Positions 27,320 to 36,054 of a stretch of 64,000 nt of DNA are shown here, piece by piece. The DNA lies in contig NZ_CP085211.1 in assembly GCF_044797955.1 (NCBI RefSeq), forward strand, positions 620,001 to 684,000, written 5' to 3'. Origin of the DNA: Idiomarina seosinensis_A. GTDB taxonomy: Bacteria; Pseudomonadota; Gammaproteobacteria; Enterobacterales; Alteromonadaceae. The position numbers were made by a program, and so were the translations under genes. The notes beneath the pieces are model-generated. The model saw only the letters and a list, made by a program, of their open reading frames with translations, was not told where the DNA came from and did not search any database. Numbering within the stretch: position 1 is the stretch's first letter; each line of letters starts with the position of its first letter.

Positions 27320-29461
27320 ATGTCGATGAAAAAGTTGTTGTTATTGGTGGTGATTGTGGCGCTGTTTGTTGCCGCCTTTGCTCTTGATTTAACCCAGTAT
27401 CTGGCGCTGGATGTGTTAAAGGAAAAGCAACAACAACTGAACCAGCTTTTTCACGACTACCCGCTGCGCACTTTTGCCATTTATTTTGCCATTTATGTGA
27501 TATCCACAGCTTTATCGCTGCCCGGAGCCACGGTTCTGACCCTGGGGGCCGGTGCCATTTTTGGTTTTGGCTGGGGCCTGCTGCTGGCCAGTTTCGCCTC
27601 GTCCATCGGCGCTTTGCTGGCCTTTTTAAGCGCCCGGTTTATTTTGCGCGACTGGGTGCAGCGCAAATTCGGTGAGCGCTTGCGGGCGATCAATCGCGGT
27701 ATGGAACGTGATGGTGCCTTTTATTTATTAAGCCTGCGGCTGGTACCGCTGTTTCCGTTTTTTGTCATCAACCTGGTGATGGGTCTGACAAAGATCAAAG
27801 CCTGGACTTATTACTGGGTCAGTCAGGTTGGTATGTTGCTGGGTGCCGCGGTGTACATTAATGCCGGTACGCAGTTGGCACAAATCGAAAGCCTGTCGGA
27901 TGTGATATCGGCCGATTTAATCGGTGCCTTCGTATTGCTTGGTCTGTTGCCGATTTTGGCTAAGTTTATTCTGGCAATACTGAAACGGCGCAAAGCCTTC
28001 CGCGGCTATCAAAAGCCGAAGCACTTTGATAACAATATGGTGGTTATTGGTGCGGGGTCGGCTGGTTTAGTCAGTGCTTACATCGCCTCAGCAGTAAAAG
28101 CCAAAGTGACCTTAATTGAGCGCGATAAAATGGGCGGAGACTGCCTGAACACCGGTTGTGTGCCATCCAAAGCTTTATTGCACGTCGCTAATGCGGTGCA
28201 TCAGGCGCGACATAGCGAGCACCTGGGTATCGATGCCGGTGAGGTAAAGGTTAATTTTGGCAAAGTGATGGCGCAGGTTCATGATGTCATTAAGACCATT
28301 GAACCCCACGACTCGGTCGAGCGTTATACCCGGCTGGGCGTTAATGTTGAAATAGGTGAAGCGCGCATTGTGTCGCCCTGGCAGGTGGAAATTACTCAGG
28401 ATGGCAGCACTAAAACAATAACGACTCGCGCCATTGTGGTGGCAACCGGAGCACGGCCGCTGGTGCCGGACTTTGACGGGCTGGATCAGATCGATTATCT
28501 GACCTCGGAAAATTTGTGGTCGATAACGGAATTACCTAAACGCTTGCTGATACTGGGTGCTGGCCCCATTGGCTGCGAATTATCACAGGCGTTTCAGCGG
28601 CTGGGCTCGCAGGTCACCACGGTAGAAATGGCGGACCGAATTTTAAGCCCCGAAGACGAAGACAGTGCACAGCTGTTGCATCAGCAGCTGGCAGCCGACG
28701 GGGTGGATCTTAAACTGGGCCACAAAGCCAAACGCTTTGAGCAGCGTAACGGCGAGTCAGTGCTCGTTGCAGAGCATGACGGCGGTGAGGTAGCCATACC
28801 CTTTGACCGGGTGCTTATCGCGCTGGGCCGGCAGGCTAACACCAGCGGCTTTGGTCTGGAAGAACTGGGCGTCGAGGCAGACCGCACTATTAACGCGAAC
28901 GAATTGCTGCAGACCAACTACCCGAATATTTACGCCTGTGGTGATGTGGTAGGCCCTTATCAATTTACTCATGTGGCCTCGCATCAGGCCTGGTACGCTG
29001 CGGTTAATGCGCTGTTCGATCCCTTTAAAACCTTCCGCGTTGATTATTCGGTGATCCCGTGGGTGACTTATACGTCACCGCAGGTAGCCAACGTCGGGCT
29101 GACCGAGCAGGCGGCGCAGCAACAGGACACAGAGTACGAGGTGACCACTTACGACATTGGCGAACTGGACCGGGCAATCGCTGATGATAGTGCCTTTGGG
29201 CGGGTCAAAGTGCTGACTGAGCCCGGTAAGGATCGTATTATCGGGGTAAATATTGTCGGCCCGCAGGCGGGCGAACTTCTGGCTGAATATGTATTAGCGA
29301 TGAAACATAAAATTGGTCTGAACAAAATTCTGGGTACTATCCACAGTTATCCCACCCTGTCGGAGGCCAATAAATACGTGGCCGGCGAGTGGAAACGAGC
29401 AAACGCTCCGGAAGGCCTGCTGCGCTGGGTCGAAAAATTTCACCGCTGGCGTCGGGGGTAA
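27320..29461 (+). CDS. TVP38/TMEM64 (DedA-like) membrane domain fused to a mercuric-reductase-like flavoprotein
   Basis: 713 residues. Residues 1-225 form a TVP38/TMEM64 (VTT) module with several membrane segments (GATVLTLGAGAIFGFGWG, RLVPLFPFFVINLVMG). From about residue 240 a pyridine nucleotide-disulphide oxidoreductase follows: FAD site VIGAGSAGLVSAY, redox-active C275-x4-C280 in GGDCLNTGCVPS, NAD(P) site ILGAGPIGCELSQ, and the C-terminal dimerisation domain with IHSYPTLSE. The heavy-metal N-domain and C-terminal CC pair of true MerA are absent. The flavoprotein therefore probably works at the membrane, passing electrons to an unknown acceptor. The fusion is known in marine proteobacteria but its reaction is not. 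Confidence 0.85.
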   Translation: MSMKKLLLLVVIVALFVAAFALDLTQYLALDVLKEKQQQLNQLFHDYPLRTFAIYFAIYVISTALSLPGATVLTLGAGAIFGFGWGLLLASFASSIGALLAFLSARFILRDWVQRKFGERLRAINRGMERDGAFYLLSLRLVPLFPFFVINLVMGLTKIKAWTYYWVSQVGMLLGAAVYINAGTQLAQIESLSDVISADLIGAFVLLGLLPILAKFILAILKRRKAFRGYQKPKHFDNNMVVIGAGSAGLVSAYIASAVKAKVTLIERDKMGGDCLNTGCVPSKALLHVANAVHQARHSEHLGIDAGEVKVNFGKVMAQVHDVIKTIEPHDSVERYTRLGVNVEIGEARIVSPWQVEITQDGSTKTITTRAIVVATGARPLVPDFDGLDQIDYLTSENLWSITELPKRLLILGAGPIGCELSQAFQRLGSQVTTVEMADRILSPEDEDSAQLLHQQLAADGVDLKLGHKAKRFEQRNGESVLVAEHDGGEVAIPFDRVLIALGRQANTSGFGLEELGVEADRTINANELLQTNYPNIYACGDVVGPYQFTHVASHQAWYAAVNALFDPFKTFRVDYSVIPWVTYTSPQVANVGLTEQAAQQQDTEYEVTTYDIGELDRAIADDSAFGRVKVLTEPGKDRIIGVNIVGPQAGELLAEYVLAMKHKIGLNKILGTIHSYPTLSEANKYVAGEWKRANAPEGLLRWVEKFHRWRRG

Positions 29462-29463
29462 CG

Positions 29464-30528
29464 ATGGCAAAATGGTTGGCACTGCTCAGTCTGTTTTTTT
29501 GCCTGAACGCCTGGGGGCAGGCTCAGACCGTGTATTTTTATGCCTGGGGCGGTAACCCGGCAGTCAACGACTATTTGCGCTGGGCAACGCGACAATTACG
29601 CGCCGAAGATATTGATTTACGCCATGTTAAGGTCGCCGATATCAGTGAGGTGGTTAAACAACTAACCGATGGCCGCAGCAATGCTGATCTGCTGTGGATT
29701 AATGGGGAAAACTTTCACGCCCTGAAAGCCGCCGATGCCTTGGCCCCAGTCGCTGGTGATATTGATAATCTAGAGAATGTGCGCGATGAACTGAACTGGC
29801 AAACGGATTTTGGCGAGCCGGTAGAGGGTCTTGAAGTGCCCTGGGGAGTCGGGCAGTTTTACTTGTTAACCTGCCGCACCTGCCTGCGCGGAAACCAGGT
29901 GAGTGCCGAAGAGCTGTTGATTTACGCCGAGCGAAACCCCGGTCAGTTAAGTTACCCTAAACCGCCGGAGTTTCACGGCACAACTTTTTTAAAAGCCCTG
30001 CTGTTGTCGCTTAGTGACGACATTGATGCCTATCAGCAGCCGGTATCCGCGGTTGATGCCGAGTCTTTGACACGGCCTTTATGGCGCTACCTGGAACGCT
30101 TACATCCGCTGTTATGGCGCCAGGGGCAGAATTTTCCCTCTTCAGCCGCGCAAATGCGCAACTGGTTTGCCAATGGCAGTCTGGATATCGCTGTGAGTTT
30201 TAATCCGAACGAAGTGCAGACGCTGGTTCAGCAGGGGCGTATTCCTTCCGGCTCAAGGCGGCTGATGCTGGGCCAGGCGGCCATAACCAACCATCACTAT
30301 CTGGCTGTTCCCAGCTCTGCCGCGGCAAAGGAAGCAGCGCGGCGGGTGATCGAGTTTATGCTCAGCGAGTCGGCACAGGAACGTAAAGCGCGGCTGGACG
30401 GGTGGGGCGATCCGGCGGTGATTAAACTGCCAGGGAACGACTCGCCCGAGTTGCTGCTGACCGCCGCTGACTTTCACGCCAGCTGGCAAACTTATCTGGA
30501 ACAGGCGTGGTTAGAGCGCTTTCAGTAA
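29464..30528 (+). CDS. YnjB-like ABC transporter substrate-binding protein
   Basis: 354 residues from the ATG at 29464, three bases after the previous stop. The in-frame ATG 25 codons upstream lies inside the preceding gene and would mask the signal peptide. A signal peptide (1-20, ending WGQAQ) precedes a periplasmic binding-protein fold with VYFYAWGGNPAVNDYL near the start and an MLGQAAITNHHYLAVPS loop. It resembles E. coli YnjB, of the thiamine/iron-type extracellular binding proteins. It overlaps the permease gene and heads the ynjBCDF-like operon. The ligand is not known. Confidence 0.8.
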   Translation: MAKWLALLSLFFCLNAWGQAQTVYFYAWGGNPAVNDYLRWATRQLRAEDIDLRHVKVADISEVVKQLTDGRSNADLLWINGENFHALKAADALAPVAGDIDNLENVRDELNWQTDFGEPVEGLEVPWGVGQFYLLTCRTCLRGNQVSAEELLIYAERNPGQLSYPKPPEFHGTTFLKALLLSLSDDIDAYQQPVSAVDAESLTRPLWRYLERLHPLLWRQGQNFPSSAAQMRNWFANGSLDIAVSFNPNEVQTLVQQGRIPSGSRRLMLGQAAITNHHYLAVPSSAAAKEAARRVIEFMLSESAQERKARLDGWGDPAVIKLPGNDSPELLLTAADFHASWQTYLEQAWLERFQ

Positions 30529-32099
30529 CCGTTCTGCTGTTGTTGGTCATCGCGCCACTGACCCTGGCTGTGCCGGCGCTATGGCCGACTGAGCTGCTGA
30601 ACCAGCCGTTTGAGCGCTGGCCGGATCTTCCCTGGAACTCTGTTGTCCAGGCCTTCCTGCTGACTTTGTTTACCGGTTTGCTGGTCGCTGGGCTAAGCTT
30701 AACGGCAGCGCAAAAGCTTAACCTGAACACTCGTGGCCAGTCCCGTGGGGTGGCCGGCTTAAGTGTGGTGTTATCGACGCCGCATGTAGCATTTGCCGTG
30801 GGCCTGATGTTTTTATTCAGCCCCAGCGGCTATCTGGTCCGGCTGCTGGAGGCCGTTACCGGCTGGCTGCCGTCGCCGCCGACAGGCTGGCCACTACCAG
30901 AAAAGTCACTGGTTACCCTGACGCTGGTGCTGGTATTAAAAGAAGTGCCGTTTTTACTGCTGATGGCCGCTACCCAACTGCGCCAGTTGCCTTACCAGCG
31001 CTGGTTACGGCAAAGTCAGAGCTTAGGCTGGTCGAAAAGTCGCGGCTGGTGGCTGCTGGTGGTTCCGGCCCTGCTGCCAAGAATAAAGTTACCGCTGGCC
31101 GCAATTGTTATTTATACGCTGTCTGTGGTTGATATTCCGCTGTTGCTGGGTCCCAATACCCCGGGCGTGCTGGCGCAGGAAGTCTTTAAGCAGCATTATC
31201 AGTGGGGCCGGGAAGGTGCTGCACAGCTTGGTGTCGGCTTATTGTTGCTGCTGGCACTGGTGTTTTTACTTATCAATCACGGGGCAGTCAGGGGCTACGT
31301 AAAGCTAGCCGCTTATTGGCGCAGTCGGGCGCTTAAAGATTCCTGGGCCGGCGTGTCGCTATTGTCCGCTATTTTGCCCGGGGTGATTCTTTTATCTGCG
31401 CTAGTCCTTTTGGCTTTACTGATTAACAGCCTGGCCGGTGCCTGGTTTTATCCACAGCTGGCACCCGCTGACTGGAGCCCGCAACGCTGGCAAACTGAAT
31501 GGCCCTATCTGGCACCGTTATTGTGGAATAGTCTGTGGCTGGCACTGGCCAGTGCTTTGCTGGGTGTGCTGGCGGCGGTAGCGGTGCTGGAACGACAGCG
31601 CCGACGAAAGCTGACTGAACTGCAGTGGCTGCCCCTTTTACTGCTGTTGATCCCACAACTGGTGCTGGTGCTCGGCTGGCAGAAAATCTTTGGCCAGGGC
31701 TCGCAAGGGCCAGTTTTGCTGTGGTCGCACACGGTGTTTTGTTTTCCTTACGCCTATCTGGTTTTACACGGTGCCTGGGTTAATTTTAACGAACACTGGC
31801 TGTATCAGGCGCAGAGTCTGGGATACAGTTATCGCCAGGCCTGGTGGCGGATATTGCTGCCGATGCTGAGCGGCCCTTTGTGGATTGCTTTTGCCGTTGC
31901 TTTTTCCGTTAGCATTGCACAGTACCTGCCCACGATCTGGTTAGCCGGCGGCACGTTGCCGACCCTGACGACCGAGGCCGTCAGTATTGCCTCAGGAGGT
32001 GACTGGCGGCTGGCATCGGTGTACGCTTTAATGCAGGCGCTGTTGCCGCTTATCGTTTTTACACTACTGATAAGGCAGTCATTGCATGTTAAAAATTAA
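30507..32099 (+). CDS. YnjC-like ABC transporter permease with two fused permease modules
   Basis: 530 residues from a GTG start that overlaps the binding-protein gene by 22 bases. About 12 membrane segments in two halves, each with an EAA-type loop (SLGWSKSRGWWLLVVPALLP near residue 170; SLGYSYRQAWWRILLPML near 442). The double-module build is that of YnjC, ThiP and FbpB permeases. It forms the inner-membrane channel for the YnjB-like binding protein and the YnjD-like ATPase. Confidence 0.82.
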   Translation: MVRALSVTVLLLLVIAPLTLAVPALWPTELLNQPFERWPDLPWNSVVQAFLLTLFTGLLVAGLSLTAAQKLNLNTRGQSRGVAGLSVVLSTPHVAFAVGLMFLFSPSGYLVRLLEAVTGWLPSPPTGWPLPEKSLVTLTLVLVLKEVPFLLLMAATQLRQLPYQRWLRQSQSLGWSKSRGWWLLVVPALLPRIKLPLAAIVIYTLSVVDIPLLLGPNTPGVLAQEVFKQHYQWGREGAAQLGVGLLLLLALVFLLINHGAVRGYVKLAAYWRSRALKDSWAGVSLLSAILPGVILLSALVLLALLINSLAGAWFYPQLAPADWSPQRWQTEWPYLAPLLWNSLWLALASALLGVLAAVAVLERQRRRKLTELQWLPLLLLLIPQLVLVLGWQKIFGQGSQGPVLLWSHTVFCFPYAYLVLHGAWVNFNEHWLYQAQSLGYSYRQAWWRILLPMLSGPLWIAFAVAFSVSIAQYLPTIWLAGGTLPTLTTEAVSIASGGDWRLASVYALMQALLPLIVFTLLIRQSLHVKN

Positions 32100-32718
32100 T
32101 CGGCTATGCCTGCAGCAGGGCTCTACTTTATTGGTTAAGCTAAATCAGCTACAGGTGCCGGCCGGGCAAATTGCCACGGTGATGGGCCCCAGCGGCAGTG
32201 GCAAAAGCACCTTATTACGCTGGGTGCTGGGCGAGCCGCTAAAGGATTTTGACTGTCAGGGCGAACTATGGCTGAATCAGCAACGTATTGACAACAGGCC
32301 CATCCATAAACGGCGTATTGGTTTAATGTATCAGCAAGGGGATTTATTCCCCCATCTGAGCGTGGCAGAAAATCTGTTGTTTGCCTTACCCCGGCAATTC
32401 AGCCCGGCGGAAAAAGACCAACAGGTCAGGGATGCCCTGCAGCAGGTCGGCCTGGCAGATAAACGCCTGGCAATGCCTGATCAGCTAAGTGGTGGCGAGC
32501 AGTCGCGTATTGCGCTGATTCGCTCGCTGCTGGCACGGCCGCAGGCACTGTTACTGGACGAGCCATTTTCGGCGCTGGATACCCAACTGCGGGGCTCAGT
32601 GCGGGACTGGGCTTTCAACGAAATCCGCCAGCGGCAAATTCCGGCCTTGTTAGTGACCCATGATCCGGCCGATATTGGCGACGGGCCGCTGGTAACATTA
32701 GACACAACAGGAGATTAA
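32086..32718 (+). CDS. YnjD-like ABC transporter ATP-binding protein
   Basis: 210 residues, overlapping the permease by 14 bases. Walker A is GPSGSGKSTLL, the Q-loop is YQQGDLFP, the signature is LSGGEQSRIAL, Walker B is ALLLDEPFSALD, and the H-loop is LLVTHDPAD. All catalytic residues are present. It is a short ATPase without the C-terminal regulatory domain and supplies energy to the YnjB/YnjC-like system. Confidence 0.88.
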   Translation: MLKINRLCLQQGSTLLVKLNQLQVPAGQIATVMGPSGSGKSTLLRWVLGEPLKDFDCQGELWLNQQRIDNRPIHKRRIGLMYQQGDLFPHLSVAENLLFALPRQFSPAEKDQQVRDALQQVGLADKRLAMPDQLSGGEQSRIALIRSLLARPQALLLDEPFSALDTQLRGSVRDWAFNEIRQRQIPALLVTHDPADIGDGPLVTLDTTGD

Positions 32719-32725
32719 CCGGCCC

Positions 32726-33364
32726 GTGATTGACCCGTACCTTTTACCTCTTACCCGTAAACTGTTGCACGGCCCGGCCGCAGTATTAGTTAAGCTGGGT
32801 ATAACGGCAAATCAGGTAACCATCGGCGGCTTTATTATCGGCATGCTGGCGCTGCCGGCACTGGCTATGCAGTGGTACGGGCCGGCGTTAGTGTTTATTT
32901 TACTCAATCGTCTGTCCGATGGGCTGGACGGGGCAGTGGCCCGGCAAACCAAGATGAGCGATGCCGGTGGCTTTTTAGACATTGTGCTGGACTTTATCTT
33001 TTATAATGCCGTGGTGGTGGGCTTTTTTCTTGCCGACCCCGGCCAGAATGCAATGGCGGCAGTGCTGTTGCTGTTCAGTTTTGCCGGCACCGGCTCCAGT
33101 TTTCTGGCCTTTGCCAGCGTTGCAGCGAAGTACGGGCTAAGTAATGTAAACTATCCGAATAAGTCCCTGCACTACATGGGTGGCCTGACCGAAGGTTTTG
33201 AAACCATTGCCGTTTTTGTAGCCTTTTGTCTGTGGCCTCAGCATTTTGTAATTCTGGCCTACGTGTTTGCCGGGGCTTGCTGGATCACTACCCTGACCCG
33301 GCTGCGGCTGGGCTATTTGACGTTAACCAAACAGGCGAGCACACAGGCGAGAGAGCAGATCTGA
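32726..33364 (+). CDS. CDP-alcohol phosphatidyltransferase family protein (YnjF-like)
   Basis: 212 residues from a GTG start 8 bases after the ATPase gene. Six or so membrane segments and the CDP-alcohol phosphotransferase signature DGAVAR...GGFLDIVLD, with seven rather than the usual eight residues between AR and the following G. It corresponds to E. coli YnjF at the end of the ynj operon. It should transfer a phospho-alcohol or head group from a CDP-activated donor in the inner membrane. The link to the ABC transporter suggests that the imported compound feeds a phospholipid or polyol step, but this is not proven. Confidence 0.8.
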   Translation: MIDPYLLPLTRKLLHGPAAVLVKLGITANQVTIGGFIIGMLALPALAMQWYGPALVFILLNRLSDGLDGAVARQTKMSDAGGFLDIVLDFIFYNAVVVGFFLADPGQNAMAAVLLLFSFAGTGSSFLAFASVAAKYGLSNVNYPNKSLHYMGGLTEGFETIAVFVAFCLWPQHFVILAYVFAGACWITTLTRLRLGYLTLTKQASTQAREQI

Positions 33365-34149
33365 TGGAAGCTGTTATACGATTATCCATATTTTTGGGCG
33401 TACTGCTGTTGATGATGGGCTGGGAAAGCTGGGCACCTAAGCGTCAGCCGCGTTATTCGCGCCTGCAGCGTTGGCCGGCCAACCTTGGTATTGTGGTGGC
33501 CGACACCCTGGTGGTGCGGTTATTAGTGCCGGCCGGCGTGGTGGGCGCGGCGCTTTTTGCCGGGCAACAGGGTTGGGGTCTGTTTCATCAGGTCAGCTGG
33601 CCCTTCTGGCTGGAAGTGTTACTGAGTGTGGTGCTGTTAGATATAGCCATTTATTGGCAACACCGGGCCTTTCACCGTTTTTCCATCCTCTGGCGTCTGC
33701 ACCGGGTGCATCATGCCGATCCGGACTTTGATGTTACCACCGGATTGCGCTTTCACCCGGTAGAAATACTGCTGAGCCTGGGGATTAAAGCGGCTGTTGC
33801 GGTCGCTCTCGGGGCGCCGGTGGTGGCCATCATTATTTTTGAAGTGCTGCTGAACGCCTGCTCGTTATTTAATCACGGTAATGTCGAGTTGCCGCCTAAA
33901 CTGGAGCGTTGGGTACGCAAAATTCTTATCACCCAGGAGCTTCACCGCATTCATCACAGCTCGTTAAAAGAAGAAACTAACAGTAATTACGGTTTCAGCG
34001 TCAGCTGGTGGGATCACCTGTTTAAAAGCTTTACCGCCAGGCCCAAAGCGGGCTCCGATAATGTCGACATCGGCTTAACCGATTATCGCGACAGCAAGCT
34101 GACCACACGTTTCTGGGGCTTGCTGAAGATACCGTTCGCCCGTCATTAA
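33364..34149 (+). CDS. Sterol desaturase / fatty acid hydroxylase family membrane protein
   Basis: 261 residues from the ATG at 33364, which shares one base with the previous stop (TGATG); the longer in-frame ORF begins inside the preceding gene. Four membrane segments and the di-iron histidine boxes HRAFH, HRVHH and HRIHH, plus an NHGN motif, are all present. These ligands mark the fatty acid hydroxylase superfamily. The translational coupling to the CDP-alcohol phosphatidyltransferase points to lipid modification. Substrate (sterol, carotenoid or lipid chain) unknown. Confidence 0.85.
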   Translation: MEAVIRLSIFLGVLLLMMGWESWAPKRQPRYSRLQRWPANLGIVVADTLVVRLLVPAGVVGAALFAGQQGWGLFHQVSWPFWLEVLLSVVLLDIAIYWQHRAFHRFSILWRLHRVHHADPDFDVTTGLRFHPVEILLSLGIKAAVAVALGAPVVAIIIFEVLLNACSLFNHGNVELPPKLERWVRKILITQELHRIHHSSLKEETNSNYGFSVSWWDHLFKSFTARPKAGSDNVDIGLTDYRDSKLTTRFWGLLKIPFARH

Positions 34150-34162
34150 ATACGGTAATTTG

Positions 34163-34239
34163 TGGCGTCCCGAGCAGGATTCGAACCTGCGACTTTCGGC
34201 TTAGGAGGCCGATACTCTATCCAGCTGAGTTACCGGGAC
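34163..34239 (-). tRNA. tRNA-Arg (anticodon CCT)
   Basis: 77 bases with encoded CCA (34163-34165 on the complement). Acceptor stem GTCCCGG pairs with TCGGGAC (one G-U), the anticodon loop is CTCCTAA (anticodon CCT) and the T-loop GGTTCGAATCC is canonical. It decodes the rare AGG codon. Confidence 0.95.
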
Positions 34240-34322
34240 ATCATGTGTCAATTGTATAGGATATTATTTTTAGTTAAAAGACGGGGAACAGTCACGAGGC
34301 GGCTGCTCTATTTGCCAGCTCC

Positions 34323-35486
34323 TCAGTCTACCGGTACGACCCAGTCGTCAACCTGTATGTTAGACAGCAGCCCCGGCTCTTTCAGTTCGGCCACCGCGCT
34401 GTTGCTGTGTACCTGGGTGACTTCGACGGTGTAAGAGCTGACTTGCCACTTTTGCCGGTAAATGCCTTCCGGGTCGACAAAATAAGACGGTTGGACAATG
34501 TTTAACTGGTCACCAACTTTTACGCCTTGCTTTTCGCCGAGGTTAAACTGTACCTGATTGTCCTGCTGCCAGACAATGCGCCCGCGGCTCGGCTCGCAGC
34601 GCAGCTGATCATTAACACCGCTGGCTAAATCCTGCAGCCCGGCCAGTAGTGCGGCGCCAAAGGGCTGGTCCCAGAATTCGGCTGCGGTCACATCGACGCT
34701 GTGGTTGCGGTTATAAGTCCAGGGCTGAATATCGGTAATCCGTGCACGGGTTTTTAACTCACCACTGCTGGTGCTGAGCAAATACAGGGTCAGTGCAAAG
34801 TTACGCCGGTAGTCCGGCTCCAGCAAACCCCAGCCGCGACTTTCTTCGACTACGGACAAATCATCAAACAGGCCAAATACGACGTACTGACTGTCGTTGT
34901 CGCGACCCAGCTGCCGCGCCATGGCGCCTAATTTTTCCAGGTTAATTTGTTTCAGCGCATCGTCAAGGCCGGTATTACGTTGCAGGGTATGGGTAACGTA
35001 CAGGCGGTCGCTGCGGGCAGCTACTTCGCGCGTCAGGCGCTTAGCAGCAGCATCCCCCAGCCGCCAGACCTGGCCAAAAGCGCCGTGCTCGCGGTTAGAC
35101 AGCTCGAACGGCACAACCGTCAGATTAATTTTGTAATCGCCGGGGCTACAGCTTCCGCTGCGGTTCCATATTTCTGCCTGAATATGCACGACGATGCGAT
35201 CATCGAGGATTTCTTCGCGAATGATGTTGACGCTTTCCACATCTCCGCTTGCCGATATTTGCGTTTGATTGCGGCTTAATACCCCGTCAACCACGGACTG
35301 GACACTGGAAATTGAACTGCCGGTCATCATCAGCGCCTGCTGCAGGGCGTTTTCAACTGCCTGCTGACGGGCCTTGTCGGTATCGCCGTTGACGATGCGG
35401 GCGCTGCCCTGGGTTTCAACCACGCGAGCATCTACGGCTGCGGGCAGCAGTAACAACAAAGCAAGTAGGGCAGTCTTCCAGTTCAT
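34323..35486 (-). CDS. flgT: Flagellar H-ring/T-ring protein FlgT
   Basis: 387 residues, near the Vibrio FlgT length. A signal peptide (1-20, ending AVDAR) is followed by an N-domain beginning VVETQGSARIVNGDTDKAR, a middle domain (LRCEPSRGRIVWQQDN) and a C-terminal domain (QVQFNLGEKQGVKVGDQL), as in FlgT. In Vibrio it forms the H-ring around the LP ring and is needed to build the T ring. It lies 18 bases after flgP in a two-gene minus-strand operon. Confidence 0.87.
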   Translation of the reverse strand: MNWKTALLALLLLLPAAVDARVVETQGSARIVNGDTDKARQQAVENALQQALMMTGSSISSVQSVVDGVLSRNQTQISASGDVESVNIIREEILDDRIVVHIQAEIWNRSGSCSPGDYKINLTVVPFELSNREHGAFGQVWRLGDAAAKRLTREVAARSDRLYVTHTLQRNTGLDDALKQINLEKLGAMARQLGRDNDSQYVVFGLFDDLSVVEESRGWGLLEPDYRRNFALTLYLLSTSSGELKTRARITDIQPWTYNRNHSVDVTAAEFWDQPFGAALLAGLQDLASGVNDQLRCEPSRGRIVWQQDNQVQFNLGEKQGVKVGDQLNIVQPSYFVDPEGIYRQKWQVSSYTVEVTQVHSNSAVAELKEPGLLSNIQVDDWVVPVD

Positions 35487-35504
35487 AGGGCGGTCCGGTT
35501 ATCC

Positions 35505-35984
35505 TTAGTAATACACAACGCGTTTTATTTTTTGCTGGCGGGTAGTGCTTTGATACAGACGGTGAACCCGTTCAAAGTCCAGTTTCAGCTCAGTGGCGTA
35601 ATAGTCACCGACGGTATAGGTGCGAACCACTTCAGCGCCACGGATAACACCGTCGACTGAGCTTTGAAAGCTGTCACTGGTCAGCGCCCAGCGCTCTACC
35701 GAACTGTTGCCGGCAATACGTTGCCCATAAACCTGTTCGGCCAGCTCCCGGTATGCCGCCAGTTTGGAAGCCCGAATAGCGGCCAGATCTTTATGCTGTT
35801 GACTGTCACCCTGCTGTTGTTCAATGGGGGCATACCCAACCGCCGTTAAGATCGGAAACTGATCCGGTGTTTCGGTTTCCCATTCAACATGTTGCTGGTC
35901 GTAGGCCAGGTCGTAGTAGGCGCTGCAACCGGACAACAGAAAAGCCGAAATAATAACAGCCAGTGTGATGGCGAATCTGTTCAT
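35505..35984 (-). CDS. flgP: Flagellar outer-membrane lipoprotein FlgP
   Basis: 159 residues with a lipobox LLSGC (Cys about residue 20). The LPP20-type core (AAIRASKLAAYRELAEQVYG, RTYTVGDYYATELKLDFERV) is as in Vibrio and Campylobacter FlgP, which stabilises the outer-membrane disc around the flagellum. Transcription probably starts at the sigma-28 promoter at 36028-36054, and flgT follows. Confidence 0.85.
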   Translation of the reverse strand: MNRFAITLAVIISAFLLSGCSAYYDLAYDQQHVEWETETPDQFPILTAVGYAPIEQQQGDSQQHKDLAAIRASKLAAYRELAEQVYGQRIAGNSSVERWALTSDSFQSSVDGVIRGAEVVRTYTVGDYYATELKLDFERVHRLYQSTTRQQKIKRVVYY

Positions 35985-36027
35985 GACAACCTCGTATCCG
36001 CTAAATTCCCTGATAATGACAGTTAAG

Positions 36028-36054
36028 GTAACGGCAAAAATTGCGAATTCTTTA
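36028..36054 (-). promoter_or_regulatory. Sigma-28 promoter of flgP-flgT
   Basis: On the minus strand: TAAA, exactly 15 bases, then GCCGTTAC (one mismatch to GCCGATAC). The -35 element overlaps the stop codon of the upstream LysR gene. Confidence 0.7.

Noticed and set aside
34162..34434. Plus-strand ORF reading MASRAGFEPATFGLGG
   Set aside because: It is the well-known false translation of the reverse strand of a tRNA gene; the tRNA-Arg structure here is complete.
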